From Candidatus Thiopontia autotrophica (GTDB lineage: Bacteria > Pseudomonadota > Gammaproteobacteria > GCF-002020875): a stretch of DNA of 46,541 bases. The notes under the pieces were generated by a model, which saw only the letters and a program-made list of their open reading frames with translations, was not told the DNA's origin and ran no database searches. The DNA is taken from NCBI GenBank assembly GCA_014384675.1, contig JACNFK010000025.1, forward strand, positions 1-46,541. Reading direction: 5' to 3'. The translations under genes were made by a program, and so were the position numbers. Each line of letters starts with the position of its first letter. Within the stretch, counting starts at the first letter, position 1. Shown here in pieces: positions 46,316-46,541 of this stretch.

Positions 46316-46541
46316 CTGTCAAGTGCCTCCAGAAGCCTGTCGACATGCTCCTCTGTATGTTCTGCAGAGAGAGTAATACGCAGACGAGACGACCCCTCAG
46401 GTACTGTTGGTGGACGAATGGCTGTTACCACAACTCCCTGCTGCTGCAATTTGGTTGAGAGTCGCAGCGCATCCTCTGTACTGCCGGCCAGCAGCGGCTG
46501 AATCGGTGTCTCCGATCTCATCAGATTAAATCCAAGCTCAG
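46303..46541 (-). CDS. bioF: 8-amino-7-oxononanoate synthase BioF, N-terminal part outside window
   Basis: Only the last 78 or so residues are present; the frame is open to the window edge. The visible sequence [17 protein letters not shown] and [19 protein letters not shown] match the C-terminal domain of the PLP-dependent AON synthase family, which makes 7-keto-8-aminopelargonate from pimeloyl-ACP and alanine. The active-site lysine lies beyond the window. The bioH context supports BioF over the related Kbl and HemA. Confidence 0.93.
   Translation of the reverse strand, partial: ELGFNLMRSETPIQPLLAGSTEDALRLSTKLQQQGVVVTAIRPPTVPEGSSRLRITLSAEHTEEHVDRLLEALDRCSH

Overview
The window is a gene-dense stretch of a gammaproteobacterial chromosome. 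The gene order matches the core of that class: fmdB-aspS-nadA-yebC-ruvCAB-ybgC-tolQR, tolAB-pal-cpoB-queE-queC-tRNA-Lys, murJ-ribF-ileS-lspA beside rpsT, rplU-rpmA-obgE-proB beside ispB, and bioF-bioH-bioC. A tusA plus DsrE2-like pair is typical of sulfur-oxidising lineages (Chromatiales-like free-living or symbiotic bacteria). I cannot name a genus. Nothing looks like a prophage, plasmid, CRISPR locus or integron.

Layout. 1-2.0 kb: end of rsmA, a universal stress protein in the slot apaG holds in E. coli, and apaH. 2.0-6.5 kb, minus strand: folA, thyA, lgt, rlmI, dsrE2-like, tusA. 6.6-8.1 kb: a BepA-type M48 protease. 8.1-21.5 kb, minus strand: tRNA-Lys, queC, queE, the Tol-Pal genes, ruvBAC, yebC, nadA, aspS, fmdB. 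The Tol-Pal run is broken between tolA and tolR by an inverted-repeat element and an AT-rich ComEA-like gene on the other strand. 21.6-25.5 kb, plus strand: an ATM1-type ABC exporter, an RfaH homologue, a short-chain dehydrogenase and an orphan HTH/coiled-coil protein. 25.7-32.6 kb: clpB, rimO, a YugP-type membrane peptidase, rsmJ and a nitronate-monooxygenase-like flavoprotein. 32.7-46.5 kb: lspA, ileS, ribF, murJ, rpsT, proB, obgE, rpmA, rplU, ispB, a type IV pilin, a peroxiredoxin, bioC, bioH and the end of bioF.

The coding content is mostly housekeeping: translation, rRNA modification, envelope integrity, recombination, folate/thymidylate, NAD, biotin, queuosine and isoprenoid synthesis. 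The unusual content is between the genes. At least nine long imperfect palindromes fill intergenic gaps. Four of them (about 15.2, 21.2, 28.4 and 39.3 kb) share a conserved core of roughly 60 bases with an internal hairpin. Each is enclosed by arms of about 20-27 bp that pair almost perfectly within a copy but differ between copies. This conserved-centre, variable-arm design, with covarying inner stems, is the best candidate here for an undescribed element. Several of the palindromes end within a few bases of a stop codon, and one supplies the first codons of folA. Most lack a T-tract, so they may be unconventional 3'-end structures.

Regulatory sites that can be read include a sigma32-like promoter for clpB, sigma70-like promoters for rplU, ispB, the peroxiredoxin and tRNA-Lys, a probable leaderless start for rimO, and several intrinsic terminators.
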